A DNA stretch of 14,810 nt, taken from contig CAMJNN010000021.1 of assembly GCA_946407325.1 (NCBI GenBank), positions 1-14,810 of the forward strand. The letters are read 5' to 3'. Below, piece after piece: positions 7,350 through 14,117 of the stretch (its first letter is position 1; every line of letters starts with the position of its first letter). The notes beneath the pieces were generated by a model. It was given only the letters and a program-made list of their open reading frames with translations. It searched no databases and was not told where the DNA came from. A program made the position numbers and the translations under genes. This DNA comes from an uncultured Prevotellaceae bacterium (lineage in GTDB: Bacteria; Bacteroidota; Bacteroidia; Bacteroidales; Bacteroidaceae).

Positions 7350-7805
7350 TTATGCCTCTTCAGCCTCAGCTACCACTTCGAAAGGAATTTCTACCTTCAC
7401 TTCCTTGTGCAGCTGTACGTTAGCTACATAATTACCAACTTCTTTCACACTGCCTTTAACGGTAATGATCTTGCGGTCAATCTCAATACCCATCTTAGCC
7501 AGCTCGTCAGCAATCTGCATAGCGCCAACAGAACCGAAGATAGTACCTGTGTTGCTCACCTTAGCAGCAATCTTCAAACTAACGTCCTTCAACTGCTCAG
7601 CCTTAGCCAAAGCCTCGTTCTTAATCTTCTCCAGTTTGTGAGCACGTTGCTTCAGGTCCTCAGCCAACTGCTTCTTTGCAGAAGGAGTAGCAATAACGGC
7701 CTTGCCAGTAGGGATGAGGTAGTTACGGCCATAACCGTTCTTTACCTTAACGATATCGTTCTTGTAACCCAGATTGATTACGTCTTCTTTCAAAATTAAT
7801 TCCAT
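7350..7805 (-). CDS. rplI: 50S ribosomal protein bL9
   Basis: A 151-residue large-subunit protein, normal length for bL9. The N-terminal rRNA-binding domain shows the L9 signature (VKVKNGYGRNYLIPTGKA, about 20-37). A charged connecting helix follows (about 42-75), then the C-terminal domain, and the protein ends in an acidic EAEEA tail. It is the last gene of the rpsF-rpsR-rplI operon, with ATG at 7805 lying 15 bases after the rpsR stop. Unusually for this lineage it has a strong SD site (AGGAGG on the minus strand, 7813-7818) seven bases before the ATG. The operon ends at the hairpin at 7301-7329. Confidence 0.97.
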   Translation of the reverse strand: MELILKEDVINLGYKNDIVKVKNGYGRNYLIPTGKAVIATPSAKKQLAEDLKQRAHKLEKIKNEALAKAEQLKDVSLKIAAKVSNTGTIFGSVGAMQIADELAKMGIEIDRKIITVKGSVKEVGNYVANVQLHKEVKVEIPFEVVAEAEEA

Positions 7806-7812
7806 ACTATCT

Positions 7813-7819
7813 CCTCCTT
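7813..7819 (-). promoter_or_regulatory. Strong Shine-Dalgarno site of rplI
   Basis: On the minus strand the sequence reads AAGGAGG followed by seven bases and then the rplI ATG. This is near-ideal complementarity and spacing to the 16S anti-SD. It stands out because most starts in this window have none. Confidence 0.8.
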
Positions 7820-7820
7820 A

Positions 7821-8105
7821 TTATTTCATCATGTCAGTTACATAAGGCAGCAAAGCCAAGTGACGGGCTCTCTTCACAGCTTGCGCAACACGGCGCTGGA
7901 ACTTTAAGGAAGTACCAGTGATACGACGAGGTAAAATCTTACCCTGCTCGTTGAGGAACTTCTTCAGGAATTCAGGATCCTTATAATCGATGTACTTGAT
8001 ACCAGCCTTTTTGAAGCGGCAGTACTTCTTCTTCTTAATATCCACTGAAGGGGGAGTCAGATATCTGATTTCAGACTGCTCTTGAACGTTCTGATTCTGT
8101 GCCAT
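7821..8105 (-). CDS. rpsR: 30S ribosomal protein bS18
   Basis: A 94-residue small-subunit protein of the 30S platform that binds 16S rRNA together with bS6. The core [20 protein letters not shown] and the basic [17 protein letters not shown]...[11 protein letters not shown] are classic bS18. An N-terminal extension of about 20 residues rich in Gln and Asn precedes the core, as is usual in Bacteroidetes. The ATG at 8105 lies two bases after the rpsF stop. A strong SD site (AAAGGAGG on the minus strand) is embedded in the last codons of rpsF, so rpsR may be read both by coupling and by direct SD-guided initiation. In Bacteroidetes ribosomes bS18 is one of the proteins that sequester the anti-SD, which makes this SD notable. 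Confidence 0.97.
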   Translation of the reverse strand: MAQNQNVQEQSEIRYLTPPSVDIKKKKYCRFKKAGIKYIDYKDPEFLKKFLNEQGKILPRRITGTSLKFQRRVAQAVKRARHLALLPYVTDMMK

Positions 8106-8107
8106 AA

Positions 8108-8449
8108 TTAATCCTCCTTTTTAGTTTTAAGACTTCTTCTCTTAGCAGCATATTCAGCAGCATATTTTTCCTGCTTCAATGTCAAAAAGCGAAGAACGCG
8201 CTCATCACGACGATAATTAACCTCTAACTTAGCGATCACTGTAGGATCAGCCTCAAACTCTACCAACTGATAGAAACCAGTGGTCTTCTTCTCAATAGGA
8301 TAAGCCAGCTTCTTCAAGCCCCAGCTTTCTTCATTGACAATCTTACCACCATTGTTAGTGATGATGCCAGTGAACTTTCCTACCGCTTCCTTCATCTGTT
8401 CATCAGACAAAACGGGAGTCAAAATGAAAACGGTTTCGTATTGATTCAT
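8108..8449 (-). CDS. rpsF: 30S ribosomal protein bS6
   Basis: A 113-residue small-subunit protein, the partner of bS18 on the 30S platform. [18 protein letters not shown] at the N-terminus, [32 protein letters not shown] in the middle and [13 protein letters not shown] near the C-terminus are clear bS6 features. It ends in a Lys/Arg-rich tail ([11 protein letters not shown]). ATG 8449 is chosen because family homology begins exactly there; the frame stays open up to 8524, but that stretch contains the promoter and is not coding. No SD site precedes it, in contrast to the two downstream genes. It is first in the rpsF-rpsR-rplI operon. Confidence 0.97.
   Translation of the reverse strand: MNQYETVFILTPVLSDEQMKEAVGKFTGIITNNGGKIVNEESWGLKKLAYPIEKKTTGFYQLVEFEADPTVIAKLEVNYRRDERVLRFLTLKQEKYAAEYAAKRRSLKTKKED
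8113..8120 (-). promoter_or_regulatory. Strong Shine-Dalgarno site of rpsR, inside the end of rpsF
   Basis: The minus strand reads AAAGGAGG, then seven bases, then the rpsR ATG at 8105. The site coincides with the final Lys-Glu-Asp codons of rpsF, so ribosomes finishing rpsF pass over it. Eight contiguous bases can pair with the 16S 3' end. Confidence 0.85.
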
Positions 8450-8494
8450 ACTGTTTAATAAATTAATAATACTTGTTTTGCAAAATTGCGGATG

Positions 8495-8525
8495 CAAAGG
8501 TAGGGATTTTATTTTGAACTGCAAA
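8495..8525 (-). promoter_or_regulatory. Promoter of the rpsF-rpsR-rplI operon
   Basis: On the minus strand TACCTTTG (8495-8502) matches the -7 consensus TAnnTTTG, and TTTG (8522-8525) is the -33 element, with a 19-base spacer. Transcription would begin near 8488, about 40 bases before the rpsF ATG. The -33 element lies inside the spacer of the divergent marR promoter. Confidence 0.7.
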
Positions 8526-8542
8526 AATATTTTGTATCTTTG
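8513..8542 (+). promoter_or_regulatory. Promoter of the MarR-family gene
   Basis: TTTG (8513-8516) and TATCTTTG (8535-8542) form a good Bacteroidetes promoter with an 18-base spacer. Transcription would start near 8549, about 22 bases before the ATG. It overlaps the divergent ribosomal-protein promoter. An imperfect palindrome CAAAAATATTTTG (8522-8534) covers the shared part. Confidence 0.65.
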
Positions 8543-8570
8543 TGGCTAAAATAATCACAAAAAGGCGTAC

Positions 8571-9041
8571 ATGAAAGGAATTGAGCAGTTTGATTTTGAC
8601 GTAACCTTGATTTTTGCGGTATTGAACGGCAGGGTATCAGCCGCCATCAACCGTCGACTGGCTACCGATTTCAAGGAAGAGGGCATAGACATATCGCCTG
8701 AGCAACTTACCGTGTTATCGTTACTATGGAAAAAGGACAGGGTGACACAACAAGAGCTTTGCAACATCACCTTTAAGGACAAGCCCAATATGACGAGACT
8801 CATTGACAGCTTGGAGGAGAAAGGGTTGGCTAAACGTACCACTGACCAAAACGACAAGCGCAACAACTTGATTGTTCTTACGCCAGAGGGTAAAGCCATC
8901 GAAGAAAAAGCTTTCTTGGTGGCCAACGCCACTATGCGAAAGGCACTTGTCAATGTCACCCCCCAAGAATTGGCCATTGGGCAGAACCTGCTGAAAAAAA
9001 TATTCAACAATATGCAAGAGAAGCCGAATAAAGAGGCCTAA
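8571..9041 (+). CDS. MarR-family transcriptional regulator
   Basis: A 156-residue winged helix-turn-helix protein, expected to act as a dimer on DNA. An N-terminal dimerisation helix (about 7-34) is followed by ISPEQLTVLSLLWKKDRVTQQELC (start of the DNA-binding domain), the recognition-helix region FKDKPNMTRLIDSLEEKGL (about 68-86) and the wing RTTDQNDKRNNLIVLTPEGKA (about 89-109). The D-x-R-x-n-L-T-x-x-G wing pattern is diagnostic of MarR. The ligand is unknown; no ligand-binding cysteine pair is obvious. It is divergent from rpsF with overlapping promoters, so autoregulation and an effect on the ribosomal operon are possible. A short GGCC-TAAAA-GGCC inverted repeat overlaps its stop codon (9036-9048). 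The start has only a weak SD-like AAGGCG. Confidence 0.92.
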   Translation: MKGIEQFDFDVTLIFAVLNGRVSAAINRRLATDFKEEGIDISPEQLTVLSLLWKKDRVTQQELCNITFKDKPNMTRLIDSLEEKGLAKRTTDQNDKRNNLIVLTPEGKAIEEKAFLVANATMRKALVNVTPQELAIGQNLLKKIFNNMQEKPNKEA

Positions 9042-9171
9042 AAGGCCAAAACAAAAATAATTAGGCGCTTTTTAATATTTTTACCTGAAATTATTTCGTT
9101 CGTTAAAGAATTTTCCTTTTCTTTGTAAATGATTTTAGTCAGAATAATTAATAATTAAAAATAGTGTACAC

Positions 9172-9348
9172 ATGAAAGGCTTATTAAAGAATCTGGGACT
9201 GATTTTAATCCTGCTGGGTGGCTTAGGCTTGATTGCTTGCCAGTTTACCGGCAACGTTAACAACAATGGTGTATTAGGTGGTCTCTTCTTCCTGATGGTA
9301 GTAGGTTTGATCGTTTACATCGTTATCAACAAGCGTTTGGCAGACTAA
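9172..9348 (+). CDS. Small hydrophobic protein (58 residues), membrane protein or lipoprotein
   Basis: An ATG-started frame of 58 codons. The protein begins MKGLLKNLG, followed by a hydrophobic stretch ending LGLIAC (C23). A polar loop of about ten residues comes next (QFTGNVNNNG), then a second hydrophobic stretch (about 34-52, LGGLFFLMVVGLIVYIV) and a basic end NKRLAD. It can be read as a two-helix hairpin in the inner membrane, or as a lipoprotein with lipobox LIAC and a membrane-spanning mature part. It is not recognised as a named family. It follows the marR gene by 130 bases on the same strand and ends 27 bases before a strong terminator. Clean stop placement, typical residue use and the terminator support a real gene. 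A weak -7-like box TTTCTTTG lies at 9118-9125. Confidence 0.75.
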   Translation: MKGLLKNLGLILILLGGLGLIACQFTGNVNNNGVLGGLFFLMVVGLIVYIVINKRLAD

Positions 9349-9374
9349 TCTTCCCACACGAGATCGTGTTTGAA

Positions 9375-9416
9375 AAAGAATAAAGGCAGCTTCAAAGGAA
9401 GCTGCCTTTATTCTTT
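9375..9416. terminator. Bidirectional hairpin terminator between the 58-residue gene and rprY
   Basis: A perfect 19-bp stem pairs 9375-9393 with 9398-9416 (core AAAGGCAGCTTC with GAAGCTGCCTTT) around a four-base loop AAAG. The A-rich left arm and T-rich right arm give a U-tract in either direction. It sits between stop codons at 9348 and 9420. Confidence 0.92.
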
Positions 9417-9419
9417 ATA

Positions 9420-10124
9420 TTATCCCTCGTTGGTTTCTGGGATAATCAACTTATATCCTTTACCGTGGATATTGATAATCTCGATGGCTGGATCAGCCTT
9501 CAGGTGCTTACGCAGTTTGGTGATATACACATCCATACTACGAGCGTTGAAATAGTTATCATCTATCCAGATAGTCTTCAAGGCAAAATCACGGTTCAGC
9601 ACATCATTGGCATGCGTGCAAAGCAGGTTCAACAGCTCTGACTCCTTCGTGGTAAGTTTTGTTTGCTCACCATCGATCGACAGGATCTGCTTCTGAATAT
9701 CGAATGTAAACTTACCAATCTTATAGGTGTTGCTATCTTTGTTTCGTTTGCCCTTTACCCTGCGCAAGATAGCCTCAACACGCAATGTCAGTTCCTCCAT
9801 GCTGAAAGGTTTGGTGATATAATCATCAGCACCCAACTTGAAACCTTCCAGAATATCTTCTTTCAGTGTCTTGGCAGTCAAGAAGATGATAGGCACCTCA
9901 GAATTAGCCGAACGCACTTCTTTTGCCAAAGTAAAACCATCTTTCTTAGGCATCATCACGTCGAAGACGCAGATGTCATACTTCGTTTTCAAGAAAGCCT
10001 TGTAACCAGCATCTCCATCGGGGTAGAGATCGGCAACATAGCCCTTAGCCTGTAAATACTCCCTGAGCAGCATGCCCAAGTTCTCATCGTCTTCACACAA
10101 CAGAATACGCAATTTGTCTTCCAT
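9420..10124 (-). CDS. rprY: OmpR/PhoB-type response regulator, RprY-like
   Basis: A 234-residue two-domain regulator. The receiver domain (about 5-118) has acidic pocket E11/D12/D13, phospho-acceptor D55 in FDVMMPKKDG, conserved T83 in FLTAK and K105 in ITKPF. The C-terminal winged-helix DNA-binding domain (about 135-230) includes KLTTKESELLNLLCTHAND and the C-terminal hairpin KYKGLI-like end INIHGKGYKLIIP. ATG 10124 is chosen because the receiver fold starts there, one base after the TGA of the sensor gene (TGATATG); the frame continues 17 codons further but only into the sensor gene. Resemblance to RprY of Bacteroides fragilis is from memory, and the regulon is not evident here. It is certainly co-transcribed with the upstream kinase. 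Confidence 0.92.
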   Translation of the reverse strand: MEDKLRILLCEDDENLGMLLREYLQAKGYVADLYPDGDAGYKAFLKTKYDICVFDVMMPKKDGFTLAKEVRSANSEVPIIFLTAKTLKEDILEGFKLGADDYITKPFSMEELTLRVEAILRRVKGKRNKDSNTYKIGKFTFDIQKQILSIDGEQTKLTTKESELLNLLCTHANDVLNRDFALKTIWIDDNYFNARSMDVYITKLRKHLKADPAIEIINIHGKGYKLIIPETNEG

Positions 10125-10125
10125 A

Positions 10126-11658
10126 TCATTCAGGATTAAATAAAGGTAATGCAATAATAAACCTGGTTCCGACATTCAGTTCGCTTTCCGCCTTGATAGT
10201 ACCGTTATGGTCAGTAATAATCTTCTTCACATAGGCCAAGCCCAAACCAAATCCCTTTACATCGTGCAGATTACCTGTATGCACGCGATAGAACCTATCA
10301 AATATCTTCTTTAGATTTTCTTTTTTAATACCGATGCCGTTGTCTTGTACTGCAATCATCAATTTCTTACCCTCATTCCAAGTCTTGACGGTAAGGTGCA
10401 AATCCACATCATCACGCTTGTACTTCACAGCATTGTCCATCAGATTGAAGATGACATTAGTGATATGCATCTCATCGGCAAACACAATAGGATCTTCCGC
10501 CAACAGTTCACTATCAATCTTGCCATTATAGCGTTCCACCTTCAAAGCGAATGTATTGACCACCCCTTCAATCAGGGCGTTCATATCAATCTCCTTGGGT
10601 TTCATAGTGGCTTTATCGTGATCGAACATCGACATCTGCAACACCTTTTCCACCTCCAACCTCAGGCGTTTGGTCTCATCATTGATCACACCAGAGATAT
10701 GCTGGAACATGTTGGGCGATTTGGCCACAGCAGGGTCATTGAGCATCTGAGCAGCCAGCGAGATGGTAGAGATAGGTGTCTTGAACTCATGCGTCATGTT
10801 GTTGATAAAGTCGTTCTTCATCTCGGTCAGTTTCTTCTGACGGAAGATGACATAGATGGTAAAGATGAAGGTTACCAACAACACCAGCGTGAACACCACC
10901 GACGGAATCATGAAACTCACTGAGTCGAAGATATAATCACGCTTACCAGGGAAGTGTACCTGCACGATACTCATACGTGCAGGCGTGTCATTCAGGAACA
11001 GAGGCTGAGTATATACCTGATCGCTACCCTTCTCATTGAAGTCAGAACAACGATACACTTCCTTGCCGTCGCCATCAATCACCTTGAAATGATAGCTAAG
11101 GTTCACCCCATTGTCCACCAAGCCCGAGTGGATGTAATTATCAAGATTCCTGAAATTGATCCTTTCCGATACAGGCTTCACGTCGGCATTATACACCATC
11201 TGCCAAGCTATCTCATCCAGCAAGTCACGCTGGTAAAGATAGCGGTTGCGCAACATCTCAGCCATTGAACGAGAAGTCTGCGGAATGGTTTTGGTACCAT
11301 GACGACGAGATATCATCGCCTTGGGAAGTTCCTGAGTACTACTCGAAAAAGTCTTCAACTCAATCTTCGAGCCATCAGGACCCGTTATAGTAAAACCTTG
11401 TGATTGTGTTTTTGTGTTTTGCGAACTTTGGCTCCATGCATTTCGATCGCGACTGGATATATCCTCACGAAGCCAACGATCCACCTCCTCCGACTCTACA
11501 TCCTTCGAAGCCGCCAGCAACGCACGCTTGACCGACTCGTCAAATTGCTCGTTGCGCATGGTGGCCATCTCCTCGATGTAGCTAATCTGAAGATACAGCA
11601 AGCTAAGGAACGAAAGTCCCATCACAATGCCCAATATCCATATTGTCGTTTTCTTCAT
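10126..11658 (-). CDS. rprX: Sensor histidine kinase, RprX-like
   Basis: A 510-residue inner-membrane kinase. Transmembrane helix 1 is at about 5-24 and helix 2 at about 249-273. Between them is a periplasmic sensor region of some 220 residues without a family I recognise. The HisKA box NMTHEFKTPIS carries phospho-acceptor H290. The HATPase part shows an N box (NVIFNLMDNAVKYK, N405/N409), G1 (DNGIGI, D439), F box (FDRFYR) and G2 (GFGLGLA, 469-475), so it looks fully active. It signals to the response regulator whose ATG lies one base after this stop. The start at 11658 places a charged KK before helix 1. No SD site is seen. Similarity to RprX of B. fragilis is a family-level recollection; the signal sensed cannot be inferred. 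Confidence 0.92.
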   Translation of the reverse strand: MKKTTIWILGIVMGLSFLSLLYLQISYIEEMATMRNEQFDESVKRALLAASKDVESEEVDRWLREDISSRDRNAWSQSSQNTKTQSQGFTITGPDGSKIELKTFSSSTQELPKAMISRRHGTKTIPQTSRSMAEMLRNRYLYQRDLLDEIAWQMVYNADVKPVSERINFRNLDNYIHSGLVDNGVNLSYHFKVIDGDGKEVYRCSDFNEKGSDQVYTQPLFLNDTPARMSIVQVHFPGKRDYIFDSVSFMIPSVVFTLVLLVTFIFTIYVIFRQKKLTEMKNDFINNMTHEFKTPISTISLAAQMLNDPAVAKSPNMFQHISGVINDETKRLRLEVEKVLQMSMFDHDKATMKPKEIDMNALIEGVVNTFALKVERYNGKIDSELLAEDPIVFADEMHITNVIFNLMDNAVKYKRDDVDLHLTVKTWNEGKKLMIAVQDNGIGIKKENLKKIFDRFYRVHTGNLHDVKGFGLGLAYVKKIITDHNGTIKAESELNVGTRFIIALPLFNPE

Positions 11659-11697
11659 ATCTGCGATAAATCAGTTATTACTGTCTGTTTGACGAGG

Positions 11698-11728
11698 CAA
11701 ATTTAACAATTCAAATAATACCATGCAA
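11698..11728 (-). promoter_or_regulatory. Candidate promoter of the rprX-rprY operon
   Basis: On the minus strand TAAATTTG (11698-11705) matches TAnnTTTG, with a TTG (11726-11728) 20 bases upstream. Transcription would start near 11691, about 33 bases before the kinase ATG. Confidence 0.5.
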
Positions 11729-11779
11729 GTAAATTGTTAATTTTTTTCGAACTTTCTCGTTAACAATGCAAAAAAAACA

Positions 11780-11813
11780 ACAAGGACCACACCGAAATCG
11801 GTGCAGTCCTTGT
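11780..11813 (-). terminator. Terminator of the EF-G2-like gene
   Basis: ACAAGGAC (11780-11787) pairs with GTCCTTGT (11806-11813), and CACCG (11790-11794) pairs with CGGTG (11799-11803) around an AAAT loop, with a two-by-two internal loop (CA facing CA). Seven consecutive A on the plus strand at 11771-11777 (a U-run in the minus-strand transcript, with more U just before it) follow the hairpin. It lies 24 bases after the stop codon. Confidence 0.9.
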
Positions 11814-11836
11814 ATATATAAATAAGGTATGAGTTT

Positions 11837-13996
11837 TTACTCGTCTTCCTTGTTGCTCTCCTCGAACTCCTTGATTAGCTTGTTCTGAACATCGGTTGGA
11901 ACCAGTTCGTAGCCAGAGAAGCTCATCACGAATGAAGCACGACCACCAGTCAGTGAACTCAGAGCAGTTGAGTATGATGACATTTCCTTCAGAGGCACCT
12001 TAGCGCTTAGCTTCTGGAAACCAGACTCGCTGTCCATACCCATAATCATGGCACGACGACCCTGCAAGTCACTCATCACATCACCCATATAGTCAGCAGG
12101 CACCAGTACATCCACATCATAGATAGGCTCCAAGATCTTAGGACCAGCGTTGCGGAATGCCTCACTGAAGGCGTTACGACCAGCCAGCATGAATGAGATT
12201 TCATTAGAATCCACTGGGTGCATCTTACCATCATATACGATAACACGTACGTCACGAGCATAAGAGCCAGTCAATGGACCCTGCTCCAGACGAGACATGA
12301 TACCCTTCAGGATAGCAGGCATGAAGCGAGCGTCGATAGAACCACCAACGATAGCGTTGTAGAACACCAGTTTACCGCCCCACTCCAATGGATATTCGTC
12401 CTTGCCCTTTACAGAGATACGATATTCCTGACCATTGAACTTGTAAAGAGTAGGCTCAGGCATACCCTCGGTATAAGGCTCCACGATGAGGTGAACCTCA
12501 CCAAACTGACCAGCACCACCTGACTGCTTCTTATGACGATAGTCGGCGCGAGCTGCCTTGGTGATAGTCTCACGATAAGGGATACGAGGCTCTTCATAAA
12601 TAATCTGCATCTTCTCGTTGTTCTCCATGCGCCACTTCAGCGTACGCAGGTGGAACTCACCCTGACCATAGAGGATGGTCTGACGCAACTCCTTGGACTG
12701 GTCAACAATCCATGTTGGGTCTTCCTCATGCATGCGGTTCAGCAAGCCCATCATCTTCTCCATATCTGCCTCATTAGCAGGACGAATAGCACGAGAGTAC
12801 TTAGAGTTAGGATACTTGATGAAGTCAAAACGATACTCACAGTCCTTACCGTTCAAGGTATTGCCCACACGAACATCCTTCAGCTTCACAGTACAACCTA
12901 TATCACCTGCTACCATAGCCTCCACCTTCTCGCGGTTAGCGCCTGCAGGAGAATAGATCTGAGCGATGCGCTCCTTAGAGCCACGGTCAGCGTTTGTCAG
13001 GTCATCACCCTCACGTACGGTACCGCTCATCACCTTGAAATACTGAACATCACCGATATGTGGTTCAACAGAAGTCTTGAAGAAGAAGATAGAAGTAGGA
13101 CCATTAGGATCTGGCTTCACTTCCTCACCTGCAGTATTCTTCACAGCTGGCATATCGTCAACGAAAGGCACTACGTTGCCCAAGAACTCCATTAGACGAC
13201 CTACGCCCATGTTCTTCTGAGCGCAAACGCAGAACACAGGGAACATGCCACGACTTGCCAAACCCCTACGGATACCCAGACGAATCTCATCCTCAGTCAG
13301 AGGCTCTTCCATAAAGAACTTCTCCATCAAAGCCTCGTCGTGCTCAGCAGCAGCTTCCACCAAGGCATTATGCAATTCAGTAGCCTTGTCCATCTCTGAA
13401 GCAGGAATATCCTCGATAGTAGCAGCACCACCATCAGGACCCCATGTCAGCTTCTTCATCAACAGCACATCGATGACAGAGTTAAAATTAGGACCAGCAT
13501 TCACAGGATACTGTACACGTACCACCTTGTTGCCGTAAGTCTCACGCAGACGTTCTACCACATTGTCGAAGTCACAGTTATCAGCATCCAGCTTGTTGAT
13601 CAGGAAGATCACTGGCTTGCCCAACTTATCGGTATAACGGAAGTGGGTCTGGGTAGTTACCTCAGGACCATACTGACCGTTGATCAGCAAAATAGCAGTA
13701 TCCGTTACATTCAATGCCGTCAGATACGCACCAGCGAAGTCATCACTACCCGGGCAGTCGATGATATTCAACTTCTTGCCATTATATTCAACGTGGAAAA
13801 CTGTGGAGAATACAGAGTAGCCATACTCCTGCTCAACAGGAAAATAGTCACTCACTGTGTTCTTCTGACTCACTCTACCGCGACGTTTTATGATACCACC
13901 CTCAAAGAGCAAAGACTCTGTGAGAGTGGTTTTTCCGGCGCCATCACTACCTAACAAGGCAATGTTCTTAATTTCATTAGTTTGATAAACTTTCAT
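11837..13996 (-). CDS. fusA2: Elongation factor G paralogue (EF-G2) with altered GTPase motifs
   Basis: A 719-residue EF-G-like translation factor with all five domains. The G domain departs from canonical EF-G. G1 reads GSDGAGKTT (16-24) instead of the AHIDAGKTT form. Switch I reads EQEYGYSVF where canonical EF-G has RGIT, leaving Ser61 at the Mg-binding Thr position. G3 reads DCPGSDDF (80-87) where canonical EF-G has DTPGHVDF, so the catalytic His is replaced by Ser84. NKLD (134-137) is kept. Domain IV is well kept (YRETI, KQSGGAGQFGEV, HPVDSNEISF, LEPIYDVDVLVPADYMGDVMSDLQGRR), so ribosome binding is expected. The sequence fits the Bacteroides EF-G2 reported to translate without GTP hydrolysis and to be needed for gut colonisation; that is literature knowledge applied by resemblance. 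The main fusA, usually in the str operon, is not in this window. It has its own terminator and a likely promoter. Confidence 0.92.
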   Translation of the reverse strand: MKVYQTNEIKNIALLGSDGAGKTTLTESLLFEGGIIKRRGRVSQKNTVSDYFPVEQEYGYSVFSTVFHVEYNGKKLNIIDCPGSDDFAGAYLTALNVTDTAILLINGQYGPEVTTQTHFRYTDKLGKPVIFLINKLDADNCDFDNVVERLRETYGNKVVRVQYPVNAGPNFNSVIDVLLMKKLTWGPDGGAATIEDIPASEMDKATELHNALVEAAAEHDEALMEKFFMEEPLTEDEIRLGIRRGLASRGMFPVFCVCAQKNMGVGRLMEFLGNVVPFVDDMPAVKNTAGEEVKPDPNGPTSIFFFKTSVEPHIGDVQYFKVMSGTVREGDDLTNADRGSKERIAQIYSPAGANREKVEAMVAGDIGCTVKLKDVRVGNTLNGKDCEYRFDFIKYPNSKYSRAIRPANEADMEKMMGLLNRMHEEDPTWIVDQSKELRQTILYGQGEFHLRTLKWRMENNEKMQIIYEEPRIPYRETITKAARADYRHKKQSGGAGQFGEVHLIVEPYTEGMPEPTLYKFNGQEYRISVKGKDEYPLEWGGKLVFYNAIVGGSIDARFMPAILKGIMSRLEQGPLTGSYARDVRVIVYDGKMHPVDSNEISFMLAGRNAFSEAFRNAGPKILEPIYDVDVLVPADYMGDVMSDLQGRRAMIMGMDSESGFQKLSAKVPLKEMSSYSTALSSLTGGRASFVMSFSGYELVPTDVQNKLIKEFEESNKEDE

Positions 13997-14061
13997 GGTA
14001 TTTAATTATTAAATTTATAATCCAAATAAAAGGTGCTTTGTCAAAAAGCGGTGCAAATTAG

Positions 14062-14069
14062 CAAATCTA
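14062..14069 (-). promoter_or_regulatory. Candidate -7 box of the EF-G2-like gene
   Basis: TAGATTTG on the minus strand matches TAnnTTTG. No TTG or TTTG lies at the usual distance upstream (nearest are 11 and 33 bases away). A missing -33 element would fit a promoter that needs an activator, but this is inference. The predicted leader is about 60 bases. Confidence 0.35.
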
Positions 14070-14117
14070 AGCAAGAAAAGCAACTCTTTCGCCACTTTTT
14101 TACAATTTCATAACTAT

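Noticed and set aside
8450..8524. 25-codon N-terminal extension of rpsF
   Set aside because: Family homology starts at MNQYET (8449), and the extension contains the promoter boxes.
9036..9048. GGCC-TAAAA-GGCC inverted repeat at the MarR gene stop
   Set aside because: The stem is only four pairs, followed by A-rich rather than T-rich sequence, so a terminator call is not supported.
10125..10175. 17-codon N-terminal extension of the response regulator
   Set aside because: It lies inside the end of the kinase gene. Receiver-domain homology starts at 10124, directly after the kinase stop.
10345..10923. Open plus-strand frame of 192 codons
   Set aside because: It is antisense to the histidine kinase core, and its His/Ile-rich composition is typical of a reversed coding frame.
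12533..13195. Open plus-strand frame of 220 codons
   Set aside because: It lies wholly antisense to the EF-G2-like gene, whose translation matches its family throughout. The plus-strand product shows no family features, so it is a shadow frame.
14035..14049. Short hairpin GCTTT-GTCAA-AAAGC upstream of the EF-G2-like gene
   Set aside because: A five-pair stem is too weak to call a terminator for the hydrolase gene, and it is likely chance in A/T-rich sequence.
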